From positions 12,271,101 through 12,335,100 of the forward strand of contig CM055906.1 of NCBI GenBank assembly GCA_029582155.1: a stretch of 64,000 bases of DNA. The letters are read 5' to 3'. The translations under genes and the position numbers were made by a program. Source of the stretch: Panopea generosa. Its lineage: Eukaryota; Mollusca; Bivalvia; Adapedonta; Hiatellidae. The notes beneath the pieces were generated by a model that was given only the letters and a program-made list of their open reading frames with translations, searched no databases and was not told the origin of the DNA. This document shows positions 33,912 through 47,800 of this stretch, piece after piece (the first letter of the stretch is position 1; every line of letters begins with the position of its first letter).

Positions 33912-36021
33912 GTTTGAACAGTTTTATACCTTATAGTAAGTTCCATCTAAATATTGCATGTCTAGCAAATTGGCGGCCATATTTTTTATTTCAAAATGCT
34001 AAATAATGACAAAACATCATACCAGCCTGCGTTAAACACAACAAAAGTATCCTTTAGTGAGAAACTTTTTAAATCTAATAGAAATTTTTAACTGAATATT
34101 GCTTTTCCAGCTAACTGGTGACAATTTTGACTGCCATCTTGTTTGTTTCAAAATAATCAACAGTGCCCAAGATATGCTGTGTATCTGCATCATTTATGCT
34201 CCACAAATGCAAAGATACTCAGGAAAATTATTTTCCATGCATCTTAATAACACACATTTTCTGAGATTTATGCAAAAGGTAGAAAGAAAATAACGTAAGC
34301 AAAAAGAGTACTTTTGATCAATTTCGGTAACTTGTTTGCAAGCTTTGCAGCATGTATTTATTCCACCAGTACTTTTTTGTATTATTGTTTAGTAACCCAG
34401 TCAACACCCCCTATTCACTGAGAAGCTTGTTGTTAAAATCCCACGAAAACGCAAGCGCTTATAAATGGTAATCTGGGCTGCGTTCAGTTTGGTTAAACAT
34501 TTGTTAACGTTGGCTAACATATTTTCCTGGACACTGGCTCCAGTGTTTTCTCCAGCTCCAATTTTTCGGGGGTCATTGATGACCCACTGACTTAAAATCT
34601 GGGGGTCATTTTCAAAATCTGTGGGTCATCAATTGACTAGTTTTAAACTTAATCAACTTGATTAAATGGTGTTAAAAATACATAATTTACTGAAACAGTT
34701 TTAATTCACACACATTTCTCAATCAAAGCTGCAATTTAAGTTAATAACTTCAAAACAATTCAACTTCAAACAAATGTTTCACTTCTGGCAACAAGTTACA
34801 ACAACTAGAAACAAGTTGTTTTCATGATCATGGCCACAGGGCCATGAACTTTTCAAATGTCATGGCCTCAGCTTGATCACCATGGCCCTAACTATAATGA
34901 AAAAAACTAAATTATTTCAACATTTTATATTTCAGCTGAGCTTCATGTTTACCATTACTAAGCATTGTACTCTTTGGAAAACAAAACTTTTCTTTTTCCC
35001 AAAACCATTTCTCTTCTGGCTCATAGCTAGACTCATTTTAGAGTAATGTTACCTTAATATAAAAACATTTTAATGGTTACTTAACAAAAACTATTAAAAT
35101 TAGTCATTTTTCAAAATGAATATAACTTTCTAAAAGTTTATTTTCTTTTTTCCATAACCTTTTAAACATCCGTTAAAGAAATATAAACGACGCCGGGAAT
35201 ACCGCCGTATAAACATGGACTAGCCTATGTTTAAACTGGTATTAAAATGTCGCTCATGCGCGTCTCGATACCTTATAGAAAACAAAATAAATCGGTAAAA
35301 AAAAGATAGAGTATCATCCGTACATTTCAAACAACTTTCTTGAAAAGTTTCACGATTTCAACATTTCATCTTTATATACAAACAACTTAAAACTGGGTAT
35401 ATATCAGTGCTATTGTTGCAGCATACGTTTGTTTTCACAGACAATAATATTGCTTCGCGGAAAATTATGTATGTGATCATAATCGTATATGCAATTGCAT
35501 CAATAAAGCGTTAATAGCCAATTAAAACGTTCACGTAACTATGACCGGGATTTACCTGAATAAGACCACGTGATCTGCCAAAACAGCTTGCATTGTAAAA
35601 ATAACTCTGAAACAAATATGCATTATTTGAATTTCTGTATTTTTAAGGTTGCGTCATAGTGGACACACTGAACAAACTTGATTGCGTCAAATGAGATTTA
35701 ATTGCTTCAAAAAAGCAAGAAACGTGCTATGGAGAAAACACTGTGGCTCAACTTTTATTCTACCGGAAGTAGCATATAATTGTGTCAGTCTTTCACTAAG
35801 AAGCTCAACATTGAAATCCCAAGAAAATACACATTCGGAACTCCTTGGGCACTGCTCACACATTTTGTTTGATACGGAGAATTGTGCAAGGTGTTCTGAA
35901 TGGAAAATACAAGTGCTTATACGATCATGAACAAAAACGTCTAATCAGAAGAATATAAAAAGTTATTTTTACTGTTAATATTGTTGTATGGTGTTTAGCC
36001 TAGCTTTCAATAGTTTTTCAG
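33912..36021. other. Long non-coding stretch
   Basis: No convincing exon. A short palindrome gggtcattgatgaccc occurs near 34570. At 35230-35285 a segment (tttaaactggtattaaaatg, tcgctcatgcgcgtctcg) is related in inverse orientation to 15765-15825. A frame at 35682-35930 has unremarkable composition and no domain. Confidence 0.4.
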
Positions 36022-36261
36022 TCATATCGCGATGGTGTCTACTTGAGACAGTATTTTGAGCGCTGTAACTACGCAGCCATTGTATAACACCCCTTCCAGA
36101 CACATTATACTGACACCAGGCTGACCAGACCTAGAACTTTCCTCTAAATGCTGAGCGTCAAGCGTGGAAGCATTTTGTACCATTTTTAAAGTCTTTGGTA
36201 TGATCCTGTCACGGATCCAATCCACGACCTTCCGTATGTGAGGCGGACTCATAGTGGCCAT
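36022..36261 (-). repeat. Probable dispersed-repeat relic with an open minus-strand frame
   Basis: A 79-codon frame contains phrases (antisense gcttgacgctcagcattta, ctggtgtcagtataatgtgt) that I associate with a repeat abundant in bivalves. The open frame is therefore probably not a host gene. Low certainty because no comparison could be run. Confidence 0.35.
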
Positions 36262-36297
36262 AGCACTTTTTGAAATTCCACAATATTAACCCTCTTT

Positions 36298-36317
36298 GGG
36301 GGGGGGGGGGGGGGGGG
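36298..36317 (+). repeat. Poly-G tract of 20 bases
   Basis: Uninterrupted G run. It could form a G-quadruplex. A C run of about 15 lies at 36733-36747. Length may be imprecise because homopolymers are hard to sequence. Confidence 0.85.
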
Positions 36318-36319
36318 TC

Positions 36320-38560
36320 ATCTTAACAACTTATGGATAAATACCCCCACTACACCCATACTAAATAAAAGCCTAATTGTTATGAAAATGAAATACTTTA
36401 AATCCCGTACCATTTATCTGTAAAAAAAAAATTTAGTCCCCTGTACAGAACCCTTATGCAGCCCCACAGTAATAGATTTGTAATGAGCAGACATGCTTTA
36501 GATTTTAAATAGAAGTTTTTTGTACACATAGATGAGAAAATGAATAAAATCAGTTTTCCCTATAATATTCCTACGTTAAAGTAAAGTTACAGGGCCCAAA
36601 TATATCCCAACCCCTTGATATGCAGAATGTTTAATCCTTGCTAATGTATGGATAATTTATATCACATATAAACTAGTTTGAAAGGTTATTAAGAGGAAGC
36701 TTTGTGAAAATTCCCAATTTTAACCATATTGCTCCCCCCCCCCCCCCACCTCACAGACACACACACCCTGGTCCCTTAAGGAAATTCAATCCTCTTTATT
36801 TATTCCAAATTTATTGTTACTACACAATGCTTCAGATCTCAAACTGAACAACATATTAAACATGCACAAACTGATGAAAAAGTGAGATTTTAAAACTTTT
36901 TATTAAACTTTTTAAAACTCAAAGACCCCTACAGGACCTCTGTACATCCAAGTGTCCCTTGATTTGCACAAACTTAGAACTCCTAATCATAGGGATAATA
37001 TATATCAAATATGAACAAATTTGACAGAACGGTTACTGTGAATCATTTATGTTCAATTTTAACCATTTTGTGACCCCACCTGGCCTATTTTAGAAAGTTA
37101 GTCTTTCGTATCAAACAGAATCTTATTTGTTATGACTAGAAGATCATGGCTTCAATACTCAAGCTGAATAAAAAGTCATAAATGAATGAAAAAAAAGAGA
37201 TCCGTTTTCAAATAGTATTCCTATATAAATCTCAAAAACTCCTTACAGGGCCCCTATAAATATAAGACCCTTGATTTGTACAAACTTTAAACCCATACTC
37301 ATTGGGATATTCTATATCAAATGTGAACAAATTTGACTGACCGGTTATTGAGAAAAAGATTTTTGAAAATTTTCTATTTTAACCCTTTTTTTTACCCACC
37401 TGGGCCCATTGTAGAAAGTCAATTATCCTTATTGAACCAAATCTTCTTTCCTATGACTAGATGATACTTCAGAACTCAAACTGAATAATAGTTTTGCATA
37501 AATAGATGAAAAAATGGGAACTTTCTGTTTTCCCATAGTATCCCTATGTAAAATTCTAAGTCCCCTTTCAGGACCCTGTAAGTATTAGCCTCTTAATTCT
37601 TATCTGCAATCAAACCTATTCATATAGGGATAATTTATGCAAAATATGAACAAATCTGACATACCGGTTCACAAGATAACGATTTTTGTAATTCACAATT
37701 TTTACCCTTTTGGGGCCCCTTCTGACCCTTTTAGACAGTGGAACCCCGTCATTTTTACAAAACTGAACCTCCTTCACCAAACAATGCTTCTGTGAAGAAA
37801 TAAGCAAAGTCATATCAATTTAATTGGCCTTGTGGTTTCAGAAAAGATAAAAAAAATAGAGAATTTTCTGTTTTCCCATAGTATCCCTATGTAAAATTCT
37901 AAGTCCCCTTACAGAGACCGTATAAATTTTAGCCCCTAAATTCTTATTTGCAATCAAACCCCTACACATAGGGATAATTTATGCCAACTATGAACAAATC
38001 TGATATACCCATTCTTAAAAAACGATTTTTGTAATTCCCAAATTTTACCCTATTGGGGCCCCTCCTGACCCCTTAAGACAGTGGAACCCAGTCATTTTTA
38101 GAAATCTGAACCTCCTTCACCAAACAATGCTTCTGTGAAGATATAAGCAAAATCATTTCCATTTAAAAAAAATTTTTTTTTATTATAATGACATGTGTCC
38201 CCTAATTAAACCCTCGGGCGGGGTCATTTTAACCTTAGGGACACCATTTGAACAAATCTAACAAAACTATAGTTGGTTATCATTACTACATAAACATTTT
38301 AAAAAGCTGTTCATGAGAAGAAGGTTTTGTAAGTTTTGGACAATTTTTAGTAACAACCGCCATCTTGAATTTCAAAATCGAAAAAAAAAAAATCTTCTGT
38401 ATAGCCTCCTATGCAATAGAAACACCCATGTGAAGCAATTTAATTGGCCTAGTGGTTTCAGAGAAAGTACTGCTATCACACTTTGGAGACAACAGAGACG
38501 GACAACGCGCCATCGCATATAAGCACTTCTGGCCTTTGGCCAGTAGAGCTTAAAAGTTTC
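36320..38560. repeat. Diverged repeats, unit about 330 bp, six to seven units
   Basis: Each unit has tatccctatgtaaaattcta, ccccttacagggcc, tgatttgcacaaact, ataatttatgccaa / atataaacaaatttg, gttattgagaaaaagatttt, acccttttgggg, agtcattt / ccagtc and acaatgcttct in order; unit starts near 36562, 36900, 37213, 37537 and 37875. It closes with aacagagacggacaacgcgc and ttctggcctttggccagtag, an ending I associate with a common bivalve dispersed repeat. No genes. Confidence 0.75.
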
Positions 38561-38814
38561 AGTAACTTTTTAATTTTGCCATTTGATGTTAATGGCACCG
38601 ACAAAAAATTCCAGAGAAAAAATATGCTAAATTTGATCCCTGGGAGCACTGAATGAAAAATGATGCTCCGGTACAAGAAAGTAATTTTATTATACAGATC
38701 TGAAAAAAATGTATTTCTCGCTACGTCCATTTTTCAGTTTACTTAAAACCTTGACAAAAACTAAGTTTGTTTATGAATTTCAATTCCAACCACGTCTGCT
38801 GAAAACTGATGCAA

Positions 38815-39245
38815 TAGAATGAATGAATGAATGAGTAAGTTTTTACGGCGTACCAGCACATTATAGGTTATTTGACGCCAACAGGAAGGAAGATTCCAGG
38901 TTCACTCTACATGTACAAGAACAACAAATTAACATAAAGATTTAAAAAAAATACACCAACAAATGAATATGCAGAATGAACCTAGAACCTTGATACCTGC
39001 AGAATTGCAAAGTTTCAGCAAATTCTATCGTATTACTCAAATTGCATTTTACAACATGCATTAGTCACAGTGGTCCTATTCTTGCCATCACTCATATGGC
39101 TCCCCGAATCCACACAGGGGTTGATAATTTAACCACAATAGTGAACATGAAAAAAAATGATAAAATGAACATGACACCCATTCTGAGGATTCCTACCCCT
39201 CTGCAGAGATTGGAAGTGATTCTATCTTAGCTGGAACCACACGGG
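38815..39245. repeat. Dispersed ~440-bp repeat, copy B
   Basis: Same order of sequence as 13704-14150: ATGA repeats, aggaaggaagattcc, tacatgtacaagaacaac, agaaccttgatacctgcag, agtggtcctattcttgcc, gaggattcctacccctctg, agctggaaccacacggg. Insertions or deletions of a few bases separate the copies. Confidence 0.85.
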
Positions 39246-39824
39246 CTTATTTTGTAATGGAAATGCAACAAAAGTATACTTTTGTAACTAGGTCAGGGTC
39301 AAAAGTTACCTTTAAATCTTTTATGCTTACACATGTCAGAAATTATTGAGGTCCCAGAGGTGTAGCTTTCTAATAGAAATTTGTTAAAAAATTAACTTGA
39401 AATTATTACAGGATCATATGTTCAATGTAGAATGAAAATAAGTAAATAGTTGAAAATATTTGTTATAAAAAGTGGATAAGAAGAGGTGGATATATAAAGA
39501 TGCATTAATAAAGTTTAAAATAAAAAAATACCTTTTTTTTTAAATCAGTGGTACTATGTCATTATTTTCAAAAATAAAATTTGAAAAAAAAATAAATTCA
39601 TTGATATTGTTATGGAATAAATCCATTGAGAAATATATATTCATGTGAAAGGTAAGTGCAGTTTAATCTGCATTTATTTATTTGCACTTCTGCAGCCTCG
39701 TGTCATTTTAGTTTGAGACATTGTGCCATCCAGTAATGTGATGAAAATCAGGTGTCGCCATTTTATTGAAAGTGTAGTAAATGTACATAGATCACTTTAC
39801 AGCCTTGCTGTTGCGCTAGCTTTT

Positions 39825-39920
39825 ATGGCGATATGGTTGAAGTGTACCGATAGTATTGGAAGTTAAGCAACAAAGTACAGGTTTGTTCTTGGATGGTGTT
39901 ATGTTTGTGGTAATGGAACT
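39825..39920 (+). pseudogene. 5S rRNA-derived sequence
   Basis: tggaagttaagcaac (39857-39871) and ttcttggatggtgtt (39886-39900) match the internal control region of eukaryotic 5S rRNA (GAAGTTAAGCAAC ... TACTTGGATGGGTGA) at about the right spacing. Upstream tatggcgatatggttgaa and accgat also resemble the 5S 5' half with a deletion. It is too diverged to be functional rRNA, so a pseudogene or a 5S-derived SINE head. Confidence 0.55.
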
Positions 39921-42865
39921 AAAGTGAACGACACAAAGCGTGTGCTCTAAGATGTTTAATGCTCAGTATCAAAGTAGCAAGTGATTCATGGTATGGAAAC
40001 GCATGTAATTATAGAGGCAAATTATAACAGTATTTCTTATTCTAAGTAAAGGGAAGTAACTACAACATAAAATATGCTAAAGAGTAATCATGAGTTATGA
40101 ACACATGTATAGATAATATAACAGATGGGTGACTGCTGTCACTTTAGAATTATATTGGGTCACCGTCATGTGATCTGATGTGATCTGACAATGGGCATGT
40201 ATTTGTTATGTTTTCAGTAGAAAAATGATTATTTTATAGCTATTTAAAGGTTATACAAAAGCATTTAGTGTCAACATCAGTTTTGCACTGAAATATTTAA
40301 TGGAGATTCTTAAGTGATGGAAAGCTGGTAACACCATCATACCAAAGAACATTTAAGTTTCAGCATGAGAGTCACACTTGGCCACAAATCAGGCTCTCAC
40401 GCTCAGCCTTACTAAACTCACACATCATTGTGCAATGTAAGAATTTCTATTTGTGTTTCTGAGATAAATGGAAGTTAAGATAATTGAAAAAGAGATATTG
40501 CTAGATTTTGCGTGAATATGCGAGCTTTCACAAAATTCCGATCACTTGCCTTTCCTTCTCTATATAATTCCTTGATGTTTCCAAAATCAAATTGAAGTAG
40601 CATGGAGTAAAAAATACAAGTTTGACAGGTGGTTTATTATAATTATTGATTTTGAGTCAACTTATTACTGGCTATCATTAATAAAAAAAGCAGTTAGTTA
40701 TACAATAAAAACAAGAAAAAAACAACCACATTCATCCCTGATGAACAGATGAAGGGGCAATTACCTCTCCAAACGCCATCTCACTCTGACACACCGTGGC
40801 AACTTTACAGCTGTCTTGGTGAAATTTAATTAATGTACCTTTTAGACAATATGTCGCTTGAATCAATTCAAATGGCTGTTATGACTTTCAGGCAATAGAC
40901 ATCAGCAACTGTCAAGCACTGTGCTGCCAGTGAAGTCTGTGAGAAACTCTGGCGTTCACATGTTATATTAACCGCAGCACCGGTAAAATAATGCGGCACA
41001 TGTAACGGTGCTTTGTTATTATTACTGTATCATGACAAGGAATTATATAGCGCTACAAATCTATACAAAATAGTCTTTGATCATGATAACAATATTATCT
41101 CACTAAGTCGATTTCTTCTTATTATTTTTTCCATCTTCTTCTTCTTGTTCTCCTTCTTCTTCTTCTTCTTCTTTATACAACACTCCTTCATAAACGAAGA
41201 TTTGTGCCGGCTCCATAAAATGGTTTTAAATTTAATAATGCTCACTCAGTGCCATCAAGGAACTATATAATGTTGGTAATATATATATATAGCTTTACAG
41301 CTAGTGTTTTGTATTTTGTACATCCGGCACAAAATAAAGTGTCTTGTCTCTTGTACAAGTCCTTGGTACAGCCAATGACGATTTTTATTGCTAAGAAAAT
41401 TATATCAATAACACATCGAAGTACGGATATAGCTACTGTGATAGATTTTCCTTTCTAAAACCAAACTGACAATCCGATATAATATTGTTTCCATTACACC
41501 ACACTTATTAACGCGCTCCTTTACAATACAAGCTCATGTGATTTATCCTGTTGTATTCAATCTCCAATACTTAAATTCAACTATTATATATAATATAGCA
41601 ATGAAACGTATCGCAAATATATATTGTATTATGGCCAGTCTATAAATGTTATTGTCGCTGATCACTGATGTATATATACCTGTGCATGTCTTTGTAGAGC
41701 TTTTCTGTTCTGGTCTTACTTGCATACTCCTGTTTCCATGAAACAGACATGTTGTTAAAGTATTTAGACTACAACAATGACTTGTCGTTCGTTATATCAT
41801 AACAAAAACACTATAATCTCAATAAAATAATTAAACATATGTCAAGGTTCTATCTTTCCAAAGCTGACAAGTGCAATCTTAAACCAGGTAGTAGAGCAGG
41901 TTGCCATGTTTATGATACCAGTACAAACAATAAGGTAAAACTTAGATACAAAACAAGGGATTTTGGGGGACATTTTAGTCTATTGGTTTATAATTGCTAA
42001 CCATCAAAGAACACAGGGCAGTGTGTATTCATTCAGAAATGCCTCTCTGCACCGCCCAGTTCTCTGCAGCAAAGTGTTGTTTCTCCCGCTTCTACCTGCA
42101 ATTAATTCTTGTTATATGAAGTCTCGATTCCGAGGGAGGTGTATATGCATTTGTATCACTGATTTAAATAGAAGTTCAGTCACATCTTAAACGTGCACTG
42201 GGTATTACTCTTCCTGTACACAAGCCACTCAGAAGGATTGAATGCTGACTTGTATATATAAACGAATAAAACTAAAAAAAACTATATAATTCCTTGATTG
42301 CACTTTACCAGAATTACACACTGCATGTAAGGACGTTTGAACGAAAACGGGCGAAATTCAACCAAGTCGATCCAGGGAAATCTGGGTCTTGCAGTTAACG
42401 TGCTAACCTAAACCACTTGATCACTGTGATATTCAAAAATATAAACCGAATTGAAATAAAGGCACAGACGACAAATTTAAAACAGATTGAACAAGTTAAA
42501 TCGCACATAACCGAAGACATCTCTCCCAAGGGACAAGTACAAATACATATTAAGTCATGCCACTGATGTGCAAGAGCCATCCATGTAGCGCACTAAAACA
42601 AAAATATTTTTTATTTATTTTGAAAGTTTACTAAATGCAAACAAATAGCACAAGTCCGGTTATAATTCAGGTCATAATTTTAGTATTGGTCCAATTATGT
42701 TTACAAATAATGTTTTTTTAGATCGATGTTTTGATAAAAAGCCTGTTAATACGCTCTTGCACAATTAATTTCAGTTTGTTGAAACATGACCACCTTTCAA
42801 TTTTATCATTGCACTTTTGCATTCCGACTTCACTTCGGCGTTGTCCATCTGAGTGCTTTGTTTAA
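39921..42865. other. About 3 kb with no supportable gene
   Basis: AT-rich. A (TTC)n tract lies at 41127-41173. Around 42380-42440 the minus strand has tggtttaggttagcacg, faintly tRNA-like, but box B is poor. Short frames are of chance length. Confidence 0.4.
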
Positions 42866-42960
42866 AATTATTTATTATACTTCGATTGTGACCAAGTTCT
42901 TACAACTTAGGCAACTAAGCCTCCCATCTAGAGACATTAGGTCCTGCTGACACCAACATT
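42866..42960 (-). mobile_element. SINE tail fragment
   Basis: cttcgattgtgaccaagttc and acaacttaggc match the tail of the 23.9-kb SINE (ctttgattgtgaaataagtt, acaacttcggc). The tRNA-like head is absent. Confidence 0.45.
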
Positions 42961-43119
42961 GTTGTGATATACCCATATATCACTATCATAATTAACCAAA
43001 ATGTTACACAGATATGTTACACTGGACATTCTGCCAGAAGCGTTCCAAGTCATTATAGATAAATATGCACTTTTTATATTAATGAACCTCTGCAATTAGC
43101 ACATCATAAATGTTTCGGC

Positions 43120-43990
43120 TTGTACATTTGTTCGGGTGATCATAGCCCTGTGTGTGGCTATAACAACATCAAATTAGAGAATGGTCTCGGGGAGGTCAGT
43201 GTAGCAGACTTCAGGCCCAAACCAGATCCGCCCTGGGTTCTTAATAATCTTGATATTAGGTTATCCCTCTCAGCCGAGTTCAATAAAAGTGATTTGCCAG
43301 CACTTATAAGATCCATTACGGCAAACCACATTGACTGAACACACTCAAATTTATACAGATGGTAGTAAAAATCCCGATGACGGGAAAGTTGCAGCTGCAT
43401 ATGTCATTCCGTCTCTTCAGATACAGTATTCTGAGAGACTCAGCAACAATTTGTCAATCTACACAGCTGAACTAGTCGCAATAAAAAAAGCAATGTGCTG
43501 GATCATAAAAAATAAATCCACCGTTGATTTAGGCTAAATCTGCTATTTTTTCGGATTCACTTTCAGCTCTAACTTCACTAAAAAAAAATAATAGCAGATC
43601 AATGCCTGACAGACATATATAAACAATATAACCAGTGCCTTGAATTAGGATTACAAGTTACTATAGAATGGTAACCAGCACATGTTGACATATCAGAAAA
43701 TGAAGAAGCAGATAGGGCGGCTAAGGAGGGCCTGGAATACAACACTATTTCTAATTCAGTCCCCTTGCAACAACCGAGGTCTACTCCTTAGCAAGGAAAA
43801 TAATTATAAAGAAATGGTCTGCATTTATTTAAAAAAACAACAACATTTAAACAAACTTTTCGCAGGACCTCGGTTAATTTCAGACGACCAACAAACTACT
43901 CTAATAATAAGAGAATTGATAAATGTATAACTCGTCTGAGATTGGGTGTATATCTCCTCCAAGGAAATAGGGGACAATACAAAATATAGA
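43120..43990 (+). pseudogene. LINE reverse-transcriptase ORF fragment with RNase H domain
   Basis: The end of a non-LTR retrotransposon pol: PPWVLNNLDIRLSLS (linker), then RNase H motifs QIYTDGSK (first D), YTAELVAIKKAM (E), FSDSLSALTSL (second D) and, after a frame change, ENEEADRAAKEG (last D). Stops lie at 43336-43338, 43535-43537 and 43672; frame changes separate the motifs. LINEs with an RNase H domain include the I, Nimb and some Jockey-group clades. It is a different family from the LINE at 48.9 kb, which has no RNase H. Confidence 0.75.
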
Positions 43991-44868
43991 TTTGAAAATT
44001 CAGGTCCTAATTTCATCATATATCCCTTAAATTACCACCCAGGGTCAGCAAAAAAATTTTTTTTGTATTTTGATTGGGGTTTTCAGTGTGGTTTTATTTA
44101 TTTATTTTAGCACTTAATTCTTCTAAGTGTAAAAAGTATCAGTTTCTAGTGGGAGATGGGGTGAGATCACAATGCAGTCCACATATATGTATGTGTGGCC
44201 TGGGATGTGGACTCATGCCACCTCCCACAGCTGAGCCATGCATACCAGAGAGAATTGTCAAGGAAAAATATCATAAATGTAGTTAAATTGTTTTGTCAGG
44301 CTTATATACAGTCTGATTAAATTATAAATTGATTGATTTGGGAATGAATTTTATTTTATGCCACTCTAGACATAACCTTTATTATAAAGGAAATTGTACA
44401 TGGTATGTATAACATACACAAGAAATATATGCTGACCCTGGGGAATGATAATATACATTATATTATCAAGGGACCTGGCCCGGTACCCCAAAACGGGTGA
44501 TTAAATAAATTTACAGGGCCCTAGAAATCAGTGGAATACTATTATTAGCAATATTAATTAGGCCTGGGCCTGTTAGGCCCAAGCGACTAATTAGCTCTAT
44601 CCTAAATGCAACAATATATTATATTTTACTATCAATGCTGTATATAATGTACAAATCTTTTAATAATCTGTTGTTTATTTTATAACCCTAAACTGGGCCG
44701 TTATGTACTTAGGAAACAGGATTATAATCATTATTCTTAGTAACTTATATTCAATATGTACTATTATTTTAATAAAATATTGATGCACTTAGAAAACAGC
44801 TTTTTATCCTACACCACATGAACATCATATAGCCTGTGTAATTTCTTCCAAGATTCACTGGTCATCAG
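43991..44868. other. Unassigned sequence right of the LINE fragment
   Basis: Contains aggcctgggcctgttaggcc, a short inverted repeat near 44560; otherwise AT-rich with no gene. Confidence 0.4.
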
Positions 44869-47800
44869 TGTGTGTATAAGTTTTTATTTACCCTCGCGCT
44901 TTGAACAAGTCATTTTGGCGAGCAGGATAGGATGATTATTAAAAACATAAAAGATGATTACACATTTCTGTGATGATTAATGAGTGATGAATGGAGATGA
45001 TTCACATTTAAGTCGTGTCTATATTCAACTTTGAAGTTTGTTATTAACTGAGTTGTTTAATATTACAACTATTTTATCTTTTTGGATTCGGTGCTTACTA
45101 ATTACTAACATTGTTTATACTCATGATAATTTTAAATTTGTAGATTGACGACTAAAGTGTAGATTAATCGACTAAGAATATTATTATTTCTTTTTGTATT
45201 TACCGATTGCAGCCATATATTACTTATTAGTGTATGTAATTGATTAATTAAAATAAGGTGCACCTATGGTTGTTCACAAATATTTTAAGTTAAACAACGC
45301 TGCTCATAGCGCAAATTGCTTTGCTTATATTGTCAGCGATATTCGACCTAACTATAAACTTTAGATAAAATTTAATTCTATCTAAGGTGTTATCTGAACA
45401 CATTATTTGTGTGTGGTTACAATGGTAAAATATAAGTATTTATCTTATGTAACCATGTATCCAGCGTACCACCAATAATTGTCAATAGTAAACCCTCAAC
45501 AAATTATGGTGTGCCGTAAAACCCCAATCATAGTGTTTGACGGTAGAAATGAACTGACCTTAATGGTTTGGCTGCAATGGAATTTATGGGATATTTTTGT
45601 ACATATTTTAATTGTCACAGCTACTTATCATGTTATTTGTATATATTTATAGTATCAGCTGAAGAGGGTATTATCCATCAGCATATCGCATGTTAATTAA
45701 AAACTGACCAGTCACTGTTAATCGTACCATTCTGCATCAATAATGGTAAAGAATGGTTTAAGAGTGTGTTAAAATAAAGTGACGTTAAACTGTGAAATAT
45801 GTATAATAGGGCACCCGGCAGCTCGTGCATACCTTAAAAGCGCCAATAGTAAAAAATATTTTAAGAAATCAGATATCATCTCAGATCAGATCTGAAATGA
45901 ACTGATTAACAATAACTGGTCCCAAGTATTTAGAATAAAAAATAGTCTTGTGTAACTCTATACTGAATATCAGGGTGGTAGTAACCATAATATTCCCTAC
46001 AACCGCCCTCGTTAGTGTATATTGAGTGCGATGAGCCATATAATCCCGTACCAACAGGTACGTTATTATTTTTATGCTATGTATTGCATAATGATTACAT
46101 GATAAATGACTGATCATCAAGTGCAATCTTTTGTTTACATTTTCCCCAGGTCGACATTCCATTAAAGGTCAAACGCTGCCGATTGGCTGGATTTCAAGCA
46201 CGGACCGTATAGTGGACAATTCTATTTTTACTCCACAATTTTATGTCCTGAGCTTAAAGCCGAAAACGGATAGAAATCTAGCCAATCGGAATAAGTAATC
46301 ATCTTTTCCAGAGCACCGGGAGGAGTAGCGAACCTGCCGATGCTGTCCACTGGCATCGCAATCTTCTGTTCCTGCTAAAATGCCCGGAGCTAAGTGCGAG
46401 GGTAAACAAACGCTTAAACAACTCATACCTAGTAATATATGTGTTTTACACACATTTTAGCGTTTTTTACATGTTTATATCAATATATAATGATTATAAT
46501 ATGTAATAATCATTTAAATAGTAACGTAGATTATGTTGACTACGGGACTATATGGCAACTCCGTATTCACAGCATTGAATACGGTTCTAGGGAATATCGT
46601 AGTTAGGAAATGCCAGGATACTCATTATATAATTACACAAGACTACTTAATAAATATAAAGTGACCAACTTCTGCTTATCAGTTCTCAGCAGATCTGATC
46701 TGAGGAGATATCGTTTTTTTTTAAAGATATTTTTTTTTAATTATGGCGCTTTTTAGTTACGAGCAACCTGCCGGGTGCTTCTTTACAAACATCACAATTT
46801 AATAACAATTTTTAACATATTTTTAGTCCATTGTGTACCACTATGTGATACATCATGGGAGATTAGCGGTGGTTGGTCACATCTTAATAATGTGGTGTAG
46901 CTCAAGCTATGATATAACGGTACTTGCCGATATATTATTAATAAAAATGTGAGTACACTCTTGGAAGTTCTTATAACCTTTATAGTGTACAATACAAATA
47001 TACAATTTAATATATATAAATAACAATGTACGTATGTACATGGTTATATGGTTCACCATTAACAGTAAACACTACTGTTTAATGGTTTTAGGGAATGTCA
47101 GTTGATGCTATTAGTATCAAGGGCATTCAATATAGAGCTATGCAAGACGATTAACTAAAAACAGACTAATATATTAAACTTCGTTCACTTAAATCTAGAT
47201 ACCTGTGCAGCCACATTCTTTTTAAGTCACATACCATACCAGCAACAAAAATAATATTGTTGCGGGTTTTACGGCATACTTTAGTTTGTGATATTCTTAT
47301 ATTGACAATTACTGCTTGTATGTGGTATACACGTTTGCTAACGATATTGTCGTACAAATAAAATTTTACCATAGCAACTGAGTACAATTAGTGTGCACAG
47401 ATATGCAATCAACAGAAATCAATCCTGTTGAGGGTTCAAGTTGAGTCGGACACTTATGATATCTCAAGCAAATTTATTTGCGCTATAAGCAAAAGTGCCT
47501 GTCCTAACATATAGGTATTACATATAGTAAAGTACCATAATAACACTTATACACTCATTACTACTATTTTAACTCATCATTTGGCTCCAATTAGTAGAAT
47601 AAAATAATTAAAATCTTAATAATTAATCGTCAACTTTTTAGGCATCAAAGAAAGTCCCATATAAAGTCTGCATCAATATTAGCAAATAAAAAATATTCAA
47701 CTAAACAACTAGTTAAATTAAAAATAATATAAATAAAATAGATAATTAAACTCCAAAGTAAATAATCATCGTTCATCATCATCTTCATCATCATCATTGG

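Noticed and set aside
36022-36261. 79-residue minus-strand protein
   Set aside because: It overlaps sequence resembling a common dispersed repeat and has no domain, so listed only as a repeat relic.
42380-42445. tRNA-like SINE head on the minus strand
   Set aside because: Only the box A-like part is convincing; box B is poor and there is no body.
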